A DNA stretch of 64,000 nucleotides from Sinomonas terrae. Lineage in GTDB: Bacteria > Actinomycetota > Actinomycetes > Actinomycetales > Micrococcaceae. Made by a program: the position numbers and the translations under genes. This document shows positions 52,676 to 60,754 of this stretch, one piece after another. Position 1 is the stretch's first letter; the number at the start of each line of letters is the position of its first letter. The notes under the pieces were generated by a model. That model was not told where the DNA came from. It saw nothing but the letters and a program-made list of their open reading frames with translations, and did no database searches. The stretch covers positions 2,542,001 to 2,606,000 of the forward strand of contig NZ_JAKZBV010000001.1 of assembly GCF_022539255.1 (NCBI RefSeq), read 5' to 3'.

Positions 52676-54606
52676 ACCAAGCCGACGAATTCCTCGCCGT
52701 GTTCTTCGGGCCCGGAAACCTCGTGCTTCCAGATCTCAACTTCGAGGGGGAGGTCGGCCGCCGGCTGACGCCCTACCTCGAACCGCTGCGCCAGGGCACC
52801 AAGACTCCGTTGGTGCTCCCCCGCCGTACGCGCGAGATCACCGACGCCTACGTCATTTGCTGGGATCGTCACCAAGCCACGTCATTGCGAGCCATCCTTG
52901 AGGCGTTCGTGGCGCACTCGTACGTGGCGTTCGATGGCAGGCCGAGGCGGCTCGACCCAGCCGACCCGGTCGAGGGCGCCGTCCTCCGGCTCGTCGGGCC
53001 GGACACCGCGTACGTGCTCCGTCCGCCAGGCCCCGCTCATGCAGCCAGCATGTGGCGGGCGCTGGACCTGATGAGGATCCTGATCGCCGGGCGGCCCGAG
53101 CGGGTGAGCGCCGTCCCTCGCCCCCTGGGACGGATGCTCTCTGAGTTCCACGCCGCGCTTGCAGCAGGGAACGCTGCCGGCTCGGCCGATCTTCTTGACG
53201 AACTTGCGGGCGCCGGACTCTCGGCTGTAAACCTCGCATACCTGCGAGTTCATCGGCTCAGCCGGCTTGGCCGAGATGCGGAACTGCTGGCCCTCCCCCA
53301 ACTCGGAGATGTCGTCGCATCGGGTCCTCCCCAACTCGTCCGCGACGGCATCCTCGCCGCATGGGGCAGGTTGCAACTTCTCGATCTGCCCATGAGTGAC
53401 CCGGACCTCGTCAAGAAGGCCGCGGACGCCATCTTGCGGGACACGCGCGGCATAGTCGCCCTCGCGCGGACGCCGTTGGCCACTTTGAGCGACGATGCCC
53501 TCGCCGCAGTCACGTTGGTAGCGCTCGGCCGAGATGATCGCGACTTAGCGCGCTCACTGGCCTCATTGCCCGATCTCCCCAACGAGCTACGCAGCCAACT
53601 GCCCAAGCTCACTGGTGCGCCGTTGGTTGAGACTGCCAAGCCGACCGTGCCGAGGGTAAGGCTGGCGCCGACGGCACCCGCCTCATGGGTCGACTGGGTA
53701 TTCGAGGTGGCCGATTTCACAGCAGACGACGTGGACTGGACAGCCTGGCCAGCACCGGTGGAGAGCGACGCCTTCCTCGCCGAGGCACTCGAGGGAGTCA
53801 AAGACGCGGAAGCGGACCAAGCGTGGAATCTGGTGGGGCCCTTCCTGGAAGCGGACGACATGCGCCGGCCAGCGTGGCGTACGGCGAAGGCCCTGCTGGT
53901 CCTAGCCGCGAGCTATGACCGTTGGGCACCTAATGACGTTGCCACTGTCCAGGCGCTCCTCGAGGTCTTCCTCCGCGGTGCTCCGCCGGCGGACGAGTAC
54001 CGCGAGATCCTAGACATGCTTGCTGAGAACGCCGGACGATGGGCAGTTGTCGGGAACACCCTCCCCGCTCTCGACATGGTGGACGATGTTGCACGCTCTC
54101 CAGTGAGTGATGTGGATGCGAGGTTGCGCTTCGCGCTTGCAGCACTTGAACCCTTCTCTCGTCACCGGCGTCGACTCAGCACAGATCTACGTTGGCTCGG
54201 CGAGCAACTCTCGGTCGAACTCTCGGCACCCTTGGCATGGGACGTCCCGGAGCCGTTGACCGATACTGGGGAGGAGATTCCGAACGTGATCGGAGCGAAG
54301 GTGCTCATCTATTCACTAGATGATGGCGTCTTGCAGCGCTCGGCCGACCGCCTGGCTCAACTGTTCCCGCGAGTTACGGTCAACCGAGCCCACGACCGTG
54401 TCGGCACCCCACAGCTTCGTGCTCACGCCCGCGGTGCCGACGTAATCGGCCTTGCGACGCGGTGTGCGAAGCATGCAGCGACTGGCTTCATCCGAGACCA
54501 CGCCTCTGAGGGCGCCGTGATCATCGAGGCAGACGGCGCTGGATCCGCGTCCCTAATTCGAGCCGTTGCCTCCGGCTTGGCCGAGATGGGTCCCCCCTTT
54601 ACTTGA
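52672..54606 (+). CDS. dpdD: DpdD, accessory protein of the dpd cluster
   Basis: 644 residues from the ATG at 52672, ATGA overlap with dpdK; the frame extends further upstream but only as antisense-like sequence within dpdK. No motor motif. The middle is helical and repeat-like. The C-terminal about 100 residues (GAKVLIYSLDDGVLQRSADRLAQLFP...GADVIGLATRCAKHAATGFIRDH...IIEADGAGSASLIRAV) look like a small Rossmann-type DUF2325-like domain. Last gene of the second operon. The name follows from size, position and this tail. Confidence 0.8.
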   Translation: MNQADEFLAVFFGPGNLVLPDLNFEGEVGRRLTPYLEPLRQGTKTPLVLPRRTREITDAYVICWDRHQATSLRAILEAFVAHSYVAFDGRPRRLDPADPVEGAVLRLVGPDTAYVLRPPGPAHAASMWRALDLMRILIAGRPERVSAVPRPLGRMLSEFHAALAAGNAAGSADLLDELAGAGLSAVNLAYLRVHRLSRLGRDAELLALPQLGDVVASGPPQLVRDGILAAWGRLQLLDLPMSDPDLVKKAADAILRDTRGIVALARTPLATLSDDALAAVTLVALGRDDRDLARSLASLPDLPNELRSQLPKLTGAPLVETAKPTVPRVRLAPTAPASWVDWVFEVADFTADDVDWTAWPAPVESDAFLAEALEGVKDAEADQAWNLVGPFLEADDMRRPAWRTAKALLVLAASYDRWAPNDVATVQALLEVFLRGAPPADEYREILDMLAENAGRWAVVGNTLPALDMVDDVARSPVSDVDARLRFALAALEPFSRHRRRLSTDLRWLGEQLSVELSAPLAWDVPEPLTDTGEEIPNVIGAKVLIYSLDDGVLQRSADRLAQLFPRVTVNRAHDRVGTPQLRAHARGADVIGLATRCAKHAATGFIRDHASEGAVIIEADGAGSASLIRAVASGLAEMGPPFT

Positions 54607-55053
54607 CCCGCACCTAGGATCGGTTCGCTTCGGTCGACGGTCGCGTTCGCGTTGACCAAAGCCCCCTGTCCGCCTCCCCGGATTCGGTGACAGCACTCTG
54701 GACATGGCATCGGTACCGACCAGGCTCTTGCTGCTCAGGGTTGCACCCCGCCGCAACAAAGGAGAGCGAAGCTCAGGCCGGAGACCGACGGACGGAGAGC
54801 AGCTTCCGTCCATCGGGGCGGAGCACCGCCGGTGGCGAGACGTAACGGTTGAGGGTCTGACGGGTGATGCCGAGTTTTTTGCACAGGTCAGCGACGCGGC
54901 TTTCGGCATTATCGATCAAGGGACGGCGCGAGCAGCCGTCCCGAAGCCAGCCCAGCCCCTGGTCTCGAACCTTCCTGCATGTTGCGGCGACCCTTCGTGG
55001 TGCAGTCCCCGTTCTACATGCACAACCGTTTCCTGCGTCGCTAGAATGAATTC
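54607..55053. other. intergenic DNA downstream of dpdD, with resolvase remnant
   Basis: About 450 bp. Apart from the resolvase tail described separately, no gene is seen. The first 160 bp contain GC-rich inverted segments that may end the dpdE-D transcript, but no clean hairpin with a T-run was found. Confidence 0.5.
54773..54970 (-). pseudogene. C-terminal remnant of a serine recombinase (resolvase/invertase)
   Basis: Minus-strand reading gives RRPLIDNAESRVADLCKKLGITRQTLNRYVSP followed by AVLRPDGRKLLSVRRSPA and a TGA at 54773. This is the helix-turn-helix tail of Tn3-type resolvases/invertases. The catalytic N-terminal domain with its serine is missing; upstream sequence (RNMQEGSRPGLGWLRDGC) is not recombinase-like. 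It marks an earlier mobile element at the right border of the dpd cluster. Confidence 0.7.
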
Positions 55054-55638
55054 GTGACGGGGAATGGGGAATCCGAGCATGCGCAGGTCACCGAATCCGA
55101 GCAGACAGAAAAATCGAAGATGAACTCCGCCGCGGCCGACGAATCGACGGATGAGCAATCCTCTGAGCCGGAGTACCCCGAGGATCAAATGAAGCTCATT
55201 CACGATGAGGTGAATAGAGCGCGCTTGGCTACAGTTTCTCGAATTTCGGGCTTCTACACGAGGGCTACCATCCTCGTTTCCGCCTCGGGCATTTACACCG
55301 CCTTGCAGGCGACAAAGCACGTGGACGTCCTCGGCATCGCCGGGATCGCACTCTTCCTTGCCGCAGCGTTGATCGGGATTTCTGCACTCTGGCCACGGTC
55401 ACACCGGCCGGAAGCTGACATTGCAGCTAGCGTGGATGCACTCCTAGCTGGCCCTTCGCGCTATCGCGTCCAGGAAGCGATCATGCACGCGAACCGAGAA
55501 GCGCTAATCGACGACATGCAACTCGCCGAAAAGATCGGCAAGAGAGTGCGGTGGGGATACGCCGTGCTAGTCCTGGCGTGGGCCGTGAGCTCCGCCTCGG
55601 CCTTCATGACAGTCAGCTTCAATTGGAAAGGAGGATGA
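55054..55638 (+). CDS. small multi-pass membrane protein, function unknown
   Basis: 194 residues from a GTG at 55054 (weak ribosome site; an ATG at 55120 is also possible). The first 45 residues are acidic and Ser/Thr-rich. Then two membrane helices (TRATILVSASGIYTALQ; VLGIAGIALFLAAALIGISALWP), an amphipathic helix rich in Arg and Asp, and a third membrane helix near the end (YAVLVLAWAVSSASAFMTVSF). The layout resembles the SLATT/Pycsar-type membrane effectors of bacterial defence, but the similarity is topological only. A 56-codon gene follows directly. Confidence 0.65.
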   Translation: MTGNGESEHAQVTESEQTEKSKMNSAAADESTDEQSSEPEYPEDQMKLIHDEVNRARLATVSRISGFYTRATILVSASGIYTALQATKHVDVLGIAGIALFLAAALIGISALWPRSHRPEADIAASVDALLAGPSRYRVQEAIMHANREALIDDMQLAEKIGKRVRWGYAVLVLAWAVSSASAFMTVSFNWKGG

Positions 55639-55809
55639 TTGGGCAACAACGACAGCAAGAAGCCGAGCGACAAAGATGGACCTATCAAGCTGGCAATGAC
55701 CAGAGTGACCAAGTCCCTCGAAGAAGCACGACGTGGAAACCACCACGGGGAGCCGTCGAAGCCTGCGCCGAAGCCGGCGCCGAAGCCGAAGCCTTCAGAG
55801 AAAGACTGA
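55639..55809 (+). CDS. 56-residue Lys/Pro-rich small protein
   Basis: Begins with a TTG at 55639 that follows AAAGGAGGATGA, a near-perfect ribosome site straddling the stop of the membrane-protein gene. The product starts MGNNDSKKPSDKDGPIKLAM, has a short central helix (AMTRVTKSLEEARRG) and ends in a KPAPKPAPKPKP repeat. No family known. Its tight coupling suggests it partners the membrane protein. The ISL3-type element is inserted 40 bp downstream. Confidence 0.6.
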   Translation: MGNNDSKKPSDKDGPIKLAMTRVTKSLEEARRGNHHGEPSKPAPKPAPKPKPSEKD

Positions 55810-56899
55810 TTCCCCCAATGGGCCGGCCGGGCACCCCCAGGCTTAAGGGGCTCTTCGCAGTTGAGGGTGTAGTCGGGGTGGGCGCGTCGTTGGCCGGGTA
55901 GGGGTCGAGGTCTTCCGATGATGGTGGTTCCTACGCCGCCCATCCGAAAGACCTCGACGTGTCCCACGGTACCTTCCTGGCTCCTGACCTTTCCACGTTC
56001 TGCCGGCTCGACGGGCTCGGCCTCGAAGCCGTCGGGCAGCGCCTCGGGCCGGACCGGGCCGTGCTGGAGTGCCGCGTCGTGGAGCCCGACGAGTGGTGCC
56101 ATTCCTGCGGTGCGCAGGGCATCGCGCGCGGCACGGTCACGCGTCGGCTCGCCCACGAGCCGTTCGGCTGGCGGCCGACGACGCTGCTGGTGAGGGTGCG
56201 TCGCTACAAGTGCACGGGGTGCGGCCGCGTGTGGCGGCAGGACATCGCCAAGGCCGCGGAGCCGCGGGCGAAGATCTCCCGCGCAGGGCTGCGCTGGGCA
56301 CTGGAAGGAATCGTGTGCCAGCACCTCACGGTCGCCCGCGTCGCGGGCGGCCTGGGAGTGTCCTGGCACACCGCGAACACCGCCGTCCTGGCCGAGGGGC
56401 ACCGGGTGCTGATCGGCGATCCGTCCCGGTTCGACGGCGTGAAGGTCATCGGCGTCGATGAGCACGTCTGGCGGCACACCCGGCGCGGGGAGAAGTACGT
56501 CACCGTGGTCATCGACCTCACCCCGATCCGCGACGGCACCGGGCCCTCGCGGCTGCTGGACATGGTCGAGGGACGCTCCAAGCACGCGTTCAAGGCCTGG
56601 CTGGCTGCCCGGCCGAAGGCGTGGCGGGACGGGATCGAGGTCGTCGCGATGGACGGGTTCACCGGGTTCAAGACCGCAGCCGCCGAGGAGCTCCCGGACG
56701 CGGTCGAGGTCATGGACCCGTTCCACGTCGTCCGGCTGGCCGGCGAGGCCCTGGACCGGTGCCGCCAGCGGATCCAGCAGGAGACCCTCGGCCACCGCGG
56801 CCGCACCGGGGACCCGCTCTACGCCGCCCGCCGGACCCTGCACACCGGGCACGATCTCCTCACCGAGAAGCAGAGCGCACGGCTCGAAGCGCTCTTCGC

Positions 56900-58343
56900 G
56901 GCTCTTCGCGTTTCCGCGGGAATGGTCCTGCTGGGTGATTGTCACGCTGCTGTCTGAGCGGCGCTCCTGAGCAGGATACGGGATCGGTAGTTGTCCGGGT
57001 TCCGGAAGCCCCGTCCGGTTCGTTTGATGTTCTTGATCGCGGTGTTGTTCGCCTCGACCTTGGCCGTGGTCGCGCCGGTGGTGATGAGGACTTCGATCTC
57101 GTTCCACCAGCGCTTCACGGTGCGCAGGAGCCGTTTCGTCTCCACGGTCGGGGCGGCCTCGACGAGGCCCTCGAGGATCCGCAGGTGGTCCCGCGCCTCC
57201 TCGAGCGCCCCGGACGCGAGCAGGGTGCGGAGCTGCTCCTTGGCCTCCCAGGCGGCCTGCAGCTGCCCGGTCGGGTCGTCGGATTCGAAGACCGCCCGCA
57301 GTCGGGCCCTGCCGCGGCCGGAGAGGGTCTCGGCGCCGCGCAGGAGCAGGCGCCGGTTCGCCCACCCCGGGTCCACCGCCCTGCCGCGGCGGCCCTTGAT
57401 CTCCTGGCTCAGCCGCTGCCTGGCCTCGGTGACGGCCTGGTTCGCCAGCTGGACGAGGTGGAACGCGTCGACCGACACCGCGGTGCGCGGAAGCCACATC
57501 CGCAGGGCCTTGCGGAACGCCGCCGACGGGTCGATCGCCACGACCTCCACCCCGAGGCGCCACGCCAGCGGCCGGGCGAACAGCCAGTCCCCGACACCGG
57601 TGCTGTCGCGGCCGTCCACGATGCCCAGCACCTGTCCGGTGTCCAGGTCAACGATCGTGGTCATCCACGGCTCGACCCGCACCCACGGCGATGCCTCGTC
57701 GGCCCGGTACCAGCGCACGGACCGGTACCTGTGCTCGTCGATCCCGAGCCTCTTCGGCGCGAGCAGGTCGACGTCCGGCAGCGTCGCCGCGGCGGCGTCC
57801 AGGGCGGTCTGGGCCAGCCACCACGAGACCCCGTGGGCCCGGGCAGCCTCGAGTGCGGCACGGCCCGAGCGGATCACGGCATCCACAAGCGCATGCAGGA
57901 GCCGGCGCGTGGACCGGGCCCGCCTGGGCACCTCGTCCGTGGCCTCGGTGAACGACCCACGCGGGCACGCCGGCTCGTCGCAGAACCAGCGCCGCTTGCG
58001 CCACAGCACCACGACAGCGCCGGCCAGGGGGACGTCGCGCAGCCGCTGGAGCCGTCGGTCCTTCACGCGGGCCGAGACGACCCCGCAGGCGGGACAGCCC
58101 GGCACCCCGGTGGACTCCACAGTGATCCGGCGGACGCCGAAGGCGGTGAGCGCGGCGGAGAGGACGCGGTATTCGGGCAGGTTGAAGATCACGGTGGCAG
58201 CACAGGGCTGCCCCGTCGTAGGCTCGATCAAGGCTCGTGGATCCTGTTCCGGACGAATGACTAGACACCACTCATCCAACAGGGCCACGAGCCCCTTCAC
58301 GCCCTACGGCGCGAGCCCGATTCCCGCGGAAACGCGAAGAGCC
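56900..58343 (-). mobile_element. ISL3-family element (inner), intact
   Basis: 1444 bp with identical 24-bp terminal inverted repeats (first bases GGCTCTTCGCGTTTCCGCGG at both ends) and an exact 8-bp target duplication CTCTTCGC (56892-56899 and 58344-58351). It carries one intact transposase gene on the minus strand. The target bases resemble its own terminus (CTCTTCGC occurs in the repeat), so it inserted into a terminus-like sequence. Confidence 0.95.
56942..58300 (-). CDS. ISL3-family transposase (inner element)
   Basis: 452 residues, intact. N-terminal zinc motif CPACGVV...WFCDEPACPRGSF, and DDE catalytic residues in LGIDEHRYRSVRW, VVAIDPSAAFRKAL and KVEANNTAIKNIKRTGRGFRNPDNY. Full family length with no interruption, so the element may still be mobile. 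Diverged from the outer transposase, so not a copy of it. Confidence 0.95.
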   Translation of the reverse strand: MKGLVALLDEWCLVIRPEQDPRALIEPTTGQPCAATVIFNLPEYRVLSAALTAFGVRRITVESTGVPGCPACGVVSARVKDRRLQRLRDVPLAGAVVVLWRKRRWFCDEPACPRGSFTEATDEVPRRARSTRRLLHALVDAVIRSGRAALEAARAHGVSWWLAQTALDAAAATLPDVDLLAPKRLGIDEHRYRSVRWYRADEASPWVRVEPWMTTIVDLDTGQVLGIVDGRDSTGVGDWLFARPLAWRLGVEVVAIDPSAAFRKALRMWLPRTAVSVDAFHLVQLANQAVTEARQRLSQEIKGRRGRAVDPGWANRRLLLRGAETLSGRGRARLRAVFESDDPTGQLQAAWEAKEQLRTLLASGALEEARDHLRILEGLVEAAPTVETKRLLRTVKRWWNEIEVLITTGATTAKVEANNTAIKNIKRTGRGFRNPDNYRSRILLRSAAQTAA

Positions 58344-58941
58344 CTCTTCGCCGCCGACGACCACGCCGAGGTCGAGGCGACCTGGGGCATCTACCAGCGC
58401 GTCATCGCCGCCTACCGCGACGAGGACCGGGCCCGCGGTCGGGCCCTGATGCGATCCGTGATCGACGCCCTCAGCACCGGCGTCCCGGCCGCGCTGACCG
58501 AGCTCATCACGCTCGGCCGCACGCTCAAGCGCCGCGCCGGGGACGTGCTCGCCTACTTCGACCGGCCCGGGACCTCCAACGGCCCCACCGAGGCGATCAA
58601 CGGCCGGCTCGAGCACCTCCGCGGCTCCGCCCTCGGATTCCGCAACCTCACAAACTACATCGCCAGAGCACTGCTCGAAACCGGCGGATTCAGGCCCCAA
58701 CTACACCCCCGATTGCGATGAGCCGCTTAAGGGGTTGCACGGCCGGCCCATTCGATCTTGAACGAAAGCCCTAAGGCTGCTTGGGGTCGGCCAGTACCGG
58801 CCGCAGCGCTTCCCTGGGCACCCAGCGCTCGATCACGACCGGGTCGGGTCGCCCTCAACGTCGACCACCCGACGGGCACCCCGGGAGGCGCAACCAGAAG
58901 ATCTGGCAAGGTGTCAAGCCCCGTGTTTGATGGAGTACTTT

Positions 58942-59847
58942 TTAGTTGGTTTTCGTGGGTTCTGGCTGTTGGGCTGGTGCGGCATGGGCCGCTTCGTATT
59001 CGGCGGGGGGGACGTGGCCGAGCTCGCCGTGGAGGCGCCGGTGGTTGTACCAGTCGACCCATTCGGCCACGGCGATCTCGAGGTGGTTGATGTCGCGCCA
59101 GGGGCCTCTGTTGCGGACCAGCTCGGCCTTGAACAGGGAGTTCAGGGCCTCGGCCATGGCATTGTCGTAGCTGTCCCCACGCGAGCCGACGGAGGCGACC
59201 GCGTCGGCCTCGGCGAGGCGCTCGGTGTAGCGGATGGCCCGGTACTGGACCCCGCGGTCGGAGTGGTGGACCAGACCGGCCAGGTCGGCCCCGTCCCTGG
59301 TGCGGGCCCAGATGCCCATCTGCAGGGCGTCGAGGGCTAGTTCGGTGTAGAGGCTGGTGGAGACCTGCCAGCCCACGATCCGGCGGGCGAAGACGTCCAG
59401 GACGAACGCCGCGTAGACCCAGCCGGCGAAGGTGCGCACATACGTTATGTCCGCGACCCAGAGCCGGTTCGGCGCCTCCGCGGTGAACCGGCGCTCGACC
59501 AGGTCGGCGGGGCGGGCCGTCTCGGGGGCCGGACGTGTCGTGCGCGGGCCCTTGGCGCGGCTGATCCCGCGCAGGCCCTCGGCGCGCATGAGCCGCTCGA
59601 CGGTGCAGCGCGCCACCGGGATGCCCTCACGGTTCAGGGCAGCATGGACCTTGCGGACCCCGTAGACGCCGTAGTTCTCCTCATGCACGGTGCGGATCTT
59701 CTCGGCCAGCCCGGCATCCCTCAGCGCCCTCGCGGAGGGCTGGCGGGTGCGGTGGGCGTAGTAGGTGCTCGGGGCGATCTGCAGGACGCGGCAGATCGGC
59801 TCGACCCCGTGCTCGTCGCGGTGCTCCTCGACGAAGGCGCACATCAC
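58942..59847 (-). CDS. IS3-family transposase OrfB
   Basis: 301 residues (GTG at 59847, or ATG at 59844). Helix-turn-helix leader, then an rve-type DDE domain: LWVADITYVRTFAGWVY (first Asp), GLVHHSDRGVQYRAIRY (second Asp), GDSYDNAMAEALNSLFKAELV (Glu), and ending WVDWYNHRRLHGELGHVPPAEYE. Complete. In active IS3 elements OrfAB is made by frameshifting; here orfB overlaps orfA by 4 bp, so re-initiation is also possible. Confidence 0.95.
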   Translation of the reverse strand: MMCAFVEEHRDEHGVEPICRVLQIAPSTYYAHRTRQPSARALRDAGLAEKIRTVHEENYGVYGVRKVHAALNREGIPVARCTVERLMRAEGLRGISRAKGPRTTRPAPETARPADLVERRFTAEAPNRLWVADITYVRTFAGWVYAAFVLDVFARRIVGWQVSTSLYTELALDALQMGIWARTRDGADLAGLVHHSDRGVQYRAIRYTERLAEADAVASVGSRGDSYDNAMAEALNSLFKAELVRNRGPWRDINHLEIAVAEWVDWYNHRRLHGELGHVPPAEYEAAHAAPAQQPEPTKTN

Positions 59848-60161
59848 CTCGACGGGCGGTCGAGCTCCGCCGCGAAGAAAGCCGAGGCCTGCTTCAGGAT
59901 CGTGTTCGCCCGGCGCAGCTCGCGGTTCTCCCGCTCGAACTCGGCGATCCGGGCAGCGTCAGTGCTGGTCGTCCCCGGTCGCAGCCCCTCGTCGACCTCC
60001 GTCTCGCGCACCCACGTCCGCAGCGCCTCGGGATGGATCCCCAGCTGTTCCCCGATCCGCTTGTACGCCCCGACCCTGGTCGCGGGATCGGCGCGGGCCT
60101 CCAAGGCCATGCGCGTCGCGCGCTCCTTCAGTTCGGCCGGGTACTTCCGCGGTGCTGACAT
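59844..60161 (-). CDS. IS3-family transposase OrfA
   Basis: 105 residues. N-terminal helix-turn-helix (RKYPAELKERATRMALEA...VGAYKRIGEQLGIHPEALRTWV) and C-terminal leucine-zipper type coiled coil (DAARIAEFERENRELRRANTILKQASAFFAAEL). It binds the IS ends. No slippery A-run is visible at the junction with orfB. Confidence 0.93.
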   Translation of the reverse strand: MSAPRKYPAELKERATRMALEARADPATRVGAYKRIGEQLGIHPEALRTWVRETEVDEGLRPGTTSTDAARIAEFERENRELRRANTILKQASAFFAAELDRPSR

Positions 60162-60213
60162 GAGAGAAATCCTTCCGGGTCATCGATCTCTCCATCAAAC
60201 CCGGTGCGGTTCA

Positions 60214-60516
60214 CGTCCAGGGCAACGCAACACCCTACCCGGACCCGTCGGGCCGTCGATCCTCGAATCGACCTACCCCAACGAACTCTTCCCCACCGCC
60301 CTCCGCGCCACCGCCGTCGGTCTCTGCACCGGCACCAGCCGGATCGGCGCGACCATCGGCGCCCCCGCAACGTCTCTCGCCCTGACCCACCTTGCTCCCC
60401 CGGGCACCATGTGGATCGCGGACGCGATCGCCTTCATCGGCGCGGCCATCGGGCTCTTCATGGCACCCGACACCAGCGGACAGGACCTGGAAGACTCAGC
60501 CTCCCTCACCCAATAG
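60214..60516 (+). pseudogene. C-terminal fragment of an MFS (sugar-porter type) transporter
   Basis: About 100 residues read directly out of the IS3 end: GPVGPSILESTYPNELFPTALRATAVGLCTGTSRIGATIGAPATSLALTHLAPPGTMWIADAIAFIGAAIGLFMAPDTSG, then a stop at 60516. This is the last two helices of an MFS protein, with the typical YPxELFPTxLRATAVG motif. The rest of the gene is absent on the other side of the IS3 element. Confidence 0.8.
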
Positions 60517-60519
60517 AAG

Positions 60520-60570
60520 TGAAGGTGCGCATGCGAGTTCCCCGTACGGATCTGTGCATGCGCACCTTCA
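60520..60570. repeat. inverted repeat after the MFS remnant
   Basis: Perfect 15-bp arms (TGAAGGTGCGCATGC at 60520-60534 and its complement at 60556-60570) around a 21-base loop, 4 bp past the MFS stop. Probably the old terminator of the transporter gene; the long loop is unusual. Confidence 0.6.
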
Positions 60571-60754
60571 TGCGCCTTCTTGAGAGCAATCGACTGTCGA
60601 CCGCCACGGAATTCCCCAGGGCTTTCGCCACGGAATTCCCCAGTGCCTGATGCGATGGTAGCCGGACGACGGCGTGAGCAGGGAGCCCTGAGAGTGCCTC
60701 GCTGACGGCTTTGGCGGCGCCTGTTTAGGGCAGGCGTTTCTGTCCTGTTCTGGG

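Larger units (their letters stand above)
55959..58721 (+). pseudogene. ISL3-family transposase, split by insertion
   Basis: The first part (55959-56899, GTG start, MSHGTFLAPDLSTFC) has the N-terminal zinc cysteines CHSCGAQ...CTGCGRVW, the helix-turn-helix, and the first two acidic residues (VIGVDEHVW, VVAMDGFTGFK). It breaks after EALFA, and the rest resumes at 58344 (LFAADDHAEVEATWGIY ... GPTEAINGRLEHLRGSALGFRN, third acidic residue) to the TGA at 58721. Joining the two at the 8-bp duplication restores a 436-residue frame exactly, so the insertion is the only visible lesion. Confidence 0.93.
55849..58724 (+). mobile_element. ISL3-family element (outer), interrupted by a second ISL3 element
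   Basis: Imperfect terminal inverted repeats of about 30 bp start GGCTCTTCGCAGTTG (left, 55849) and GGCTCATCGCAATCG (right, read from 58724). Both sides carry the exact 8-bp target duplication GCTTAAGG (55841-55848 and 58725-58732), the length typical of ISL3. Without the inner element and its duplication the outer element would be 1424 bp, normal for this family. Confidence 0.93.
58912..60213 (-). mobile_element. IS3-family element
   Basis: About 1302 bp bounded by related ends of about 25 bp (left TGTCAAGCCCCGTGTTTGATGG at 58912; right, read inward, TGAACCGCACCGGGTTTGATGG from 60213) with TG...CA termini. Contains orfA and orfB on the minus strand. No matching target duplication is seen (AAGG before, CGTC after), so a deletion or recombination occurred at one side. 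The 180 bp left of it (58733-58911) hold a short minus-strand remnant (VVIERWVPREALRPVLADPKQP and a TAG at 58771) of an unrecognised gene. Confidence 0.85.

Noticed and set aside
56939..58264. 441-codon plus-strand open frame across the inner IS element
   Set aside because: Antisense to the intact ISL3 transposase, with no family motifs.
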